A stretch of DNA of 64,000 nt from an uncultured Roseibium sp. (GTDB lineage Bacteria; Pseudomonadota; Alphaproteobacteria; Rhizobiales; Stappiaceae): positions 124,001 through 188,000 of the forward strand of contig NZ_CANMNP010000001.1 of NCBI RefSeq assembly GCF_947499295.1, read 5' to 3'. Below the pieces are notes generated by a model that saw nothing but the letters and a program-made list of their open reading frames with translations, did no database searches and had not been told where the DNA came from. The translations under genes were made by a program, and so were the position numbers. Positions within the stretch are counted from its first letter, which is position 1, and each line of letters starts with the position of its first letter. Positions 62,856-64,000 of this stretch are shown piece after piece.

Positions 62856-64000
62856 ATGTCTTTTGCAGCATTCCTGAACACAGAGATTTGGTCCAAGAAG
62901 GGCAACCTGCTGGCGGCGGTAAGCGCAGTCGCCATAACCGTTGCCGTCTGTTTTCCGGGAACTGATACCGCCAAAGCACAGGATCTCGTGTCCGGCCTCG
63001 CCGACGACGTAAATCCGGATGCGAACCTTCTGCTTGAATCCAGAGAAATCACCTACGACTTCGACCGGGACCTGATCGTCGCGACCGGCAATGTGCAAGT
63101 TTACTACGACGGCAACACCGTTCAGGCGCAGCAGATTGTGTTCGATCGCAAAAGTCAGCAACTGCGCGCAGCCGGCAATGTCATTTTTATCGAAGCAAAC
63201 GGCACTGTTGTACGCACTGAAGAAATGGTGTTGTCAGAAGACTTCTCCGAGGGCTTTGCCAAAGCGCTCCAGATCGACACGACCAAGCGCACGCGTTTCA
63301 TTGCCGAACAGGCGCGGCGCGAAGGCAGCAATGTCACCACGATCGATAATGGCCTCTATACGGTCTATACGAAACCGACCAACCCGCCGAACAAACCACC
63401 GCTTTGGCGCGTGAGAGCTGAAAAGATCATCCATAACCAGCAGGAAAAGGTGATCCGGTTCGAGAACGCAGCCTTTGAGGTCTATGGGCAACCGATTGCC
63501 TATCTGCCTTACCTGTCGATGCCGGATCCGACGGTCAAGAGAAAGTCGGGCTTCCTGATGCCCGAAGGTGTCATTAACGACAAGCTCGGCTATGGCGTCA
63601 CGATTCCCTACTATTGGGCCCTCGCCCCGAACTATGATGTCACCACCATTTTGACCCCTTTGACCAAACAGGGTGTTTTTGGTGACGTCGAGGCACGCTA
63701 TCGGTTTTCGTCAGGTCAGATCAGCCTTTCGGGCGCCGGTCTTTATCACGCTCAGCCGAACAACTTCACAACGTCACGTGCTGACGAACGCTGGCGCGGT
63801 GCCATCAATTCGAAGGGTTCTTTCAGTCTTGCAAAAGATTGGACGCTAGGCTGGAACGTGACCTACAAAAGCGATCGCCAGTTCTTCCAGGATTATTCCT
63901 TCACAAGCTTCAGCGGAAACGGTGATACCTCGGAGATCTATCTGGAAGGCAGAACGGACAGCAATGCGCTGACGGTCAGGGGCTATGCCTATCAAATCTC
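62856..64000 (+). CDS. lptD: LPS-assembly outer-membrane protein LptD, 5' part only
   Basis: The first 381 codons of a protein that runs off the end. The frame begins MSFAAFLNTEIWSKKGN with a signal peptide (hydrophobic LLAAVSAVAITVAVCF, cleavage likely after AKA before QDLV). The N-terminal OstA/jellyroll domain follows: ESREITYDFDRDLIVATGNV, NTVQAQQIVFDRKSQQLRAAG. Then the barrel begins (YLPYLSMPDPTVKRKSGFL). LptD with LptE inserts LPS into the outer leaflet. A second possible start is ATG 62844, which overlaps lptG by 8 bases; AGGAAG suits 62856 slightly better in spacing. Third gene of the lptF-lptG-lptD operon. Confidence 0.93.
   Translation, partial: MSFAAFLNTEIWSKKGNLLAAVSAVAITVAVCFPGTDTAKAQDLVSGLADDVNPDANLLLESREITYDFDRDLIVATGNVQVYYDGNTVQAQQIVFDRKSQQLRAAGNVIFIEANGTVVRTEEMVLSEDFSEGFAKALQIDTTKRTRFIAEQARREGSNVTTIDNGLYTVYTKPTNPPNKPPLWRVRAEKIIHNQQEKVIRFENAAFEVYGQPIAYLPYLSMPDPTVKRKSGFLMPEGVINDKLGYGVTIPYYWALAPNYDVTTILTPLTKQGVFGDVEARYRFSSGQISLSGAGLYHAQPNNFTTSRADERWRGAINSKGSFSLAKDWTLGWNVTYKSDRQFFQDYSFTSFSGNGDTSEIYLEGRTDSNALTVRGYAYQI

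Overview
The window looks like ordinary chromosome from an alphaproteobacterium, most likely in the Hyphomicrobiales and plausibly a marine Stappiaceae-type organism (Roseibium/Labrenzia-like). The evidence is the EipB/DUF1849 envelope protein, an HdaA-type DnaA regulator, a DinB with an N-terminal zinc-ribbon-like segment, the aspS / rnd / ppx / ppk / hdaA / purM / purN gene set, and pepA divergent from lptF-lptG-lptD. The taxon is an inference from gene content. I see no rRNA, tRNA, CRISPR array, insertion sequence, phage or integrase gene. No stretch over about 300 bases lacks a gene; the longest gaps (2586-2858, 8563-8850, 23320-23618, 37586-37852, 58365-58634, 60316-60572) hold promoters, hairpins or nothing recognisable.

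Layout. 1-8.6 kb: tail of a HAD-like protein, dinB, eipB, a RidA / glycerophosphodiesterase / FemAB-like run, a double-GNAT protein, an ABM-domain protein with an OxyR-like LysR regulator that lacks both redox cysteines, and two very small genes. 8.8-13.7 kb: a tetR-adaptor-pump RND efflux operon whose promoter carries two TetR-type operator copies. 13.8-19.7 kb: a CSS-EAL c-di-GMP phosphodiesterase, a PfkB sugar kinase, an exported protein of unknown function and an MsbA-like ABC exporter. 19.8-33.4 kb: a housekeeping core (aspS, rnd, ppx-ppk1, hdaA, AI-2E transporter, purM-purN) interrupted between aspS and rnd by an HxlR / Old Yellow Enzyme pair and an orphan ParA.

33.6-51.2 kb is the most accessory-looking part. 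It holds a lone SIR2-like NADase-type protein, an exported amidohydrolase, a DUF808 membrane protein, and a GntR regulator divergent from a PotABCD-like ABC importer operon that ends in an Asp/Glu/hydantoin racemase. It continues with a pyruvoyl-type histidine decarboxylase, a BNR-repeat protein, an apparently exported nucleoside-deaminase-family protein beside a MocR regulator, a DUF983 protein, a molybdopterin oxidoreductase and a YHYH protein. 51.3-64 kb returns to core genes: ndk, a DUF4344 metallopeptidase-like protein, a membrane-anchored AraC regulator facing a secreted alpha/beta hydrolase across a near-perfect 30-bp palindrome, ABC-F, a HAD hydrolase, holC, pepA, and lptF-lptG-lptD (lptD runs off the end).

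I found no convincing multi-gene system that is both complete and unknown. The observations most worth following are the pyruvoyl histidine decarboxylase, the orphan SIR2-like protein, a 38-residue membrane protein with its own RBS and terminator, the tandem operator arrangement of the RND operon, the cysteine-less OxyR paralogue, and several strong unassigned palindromes.
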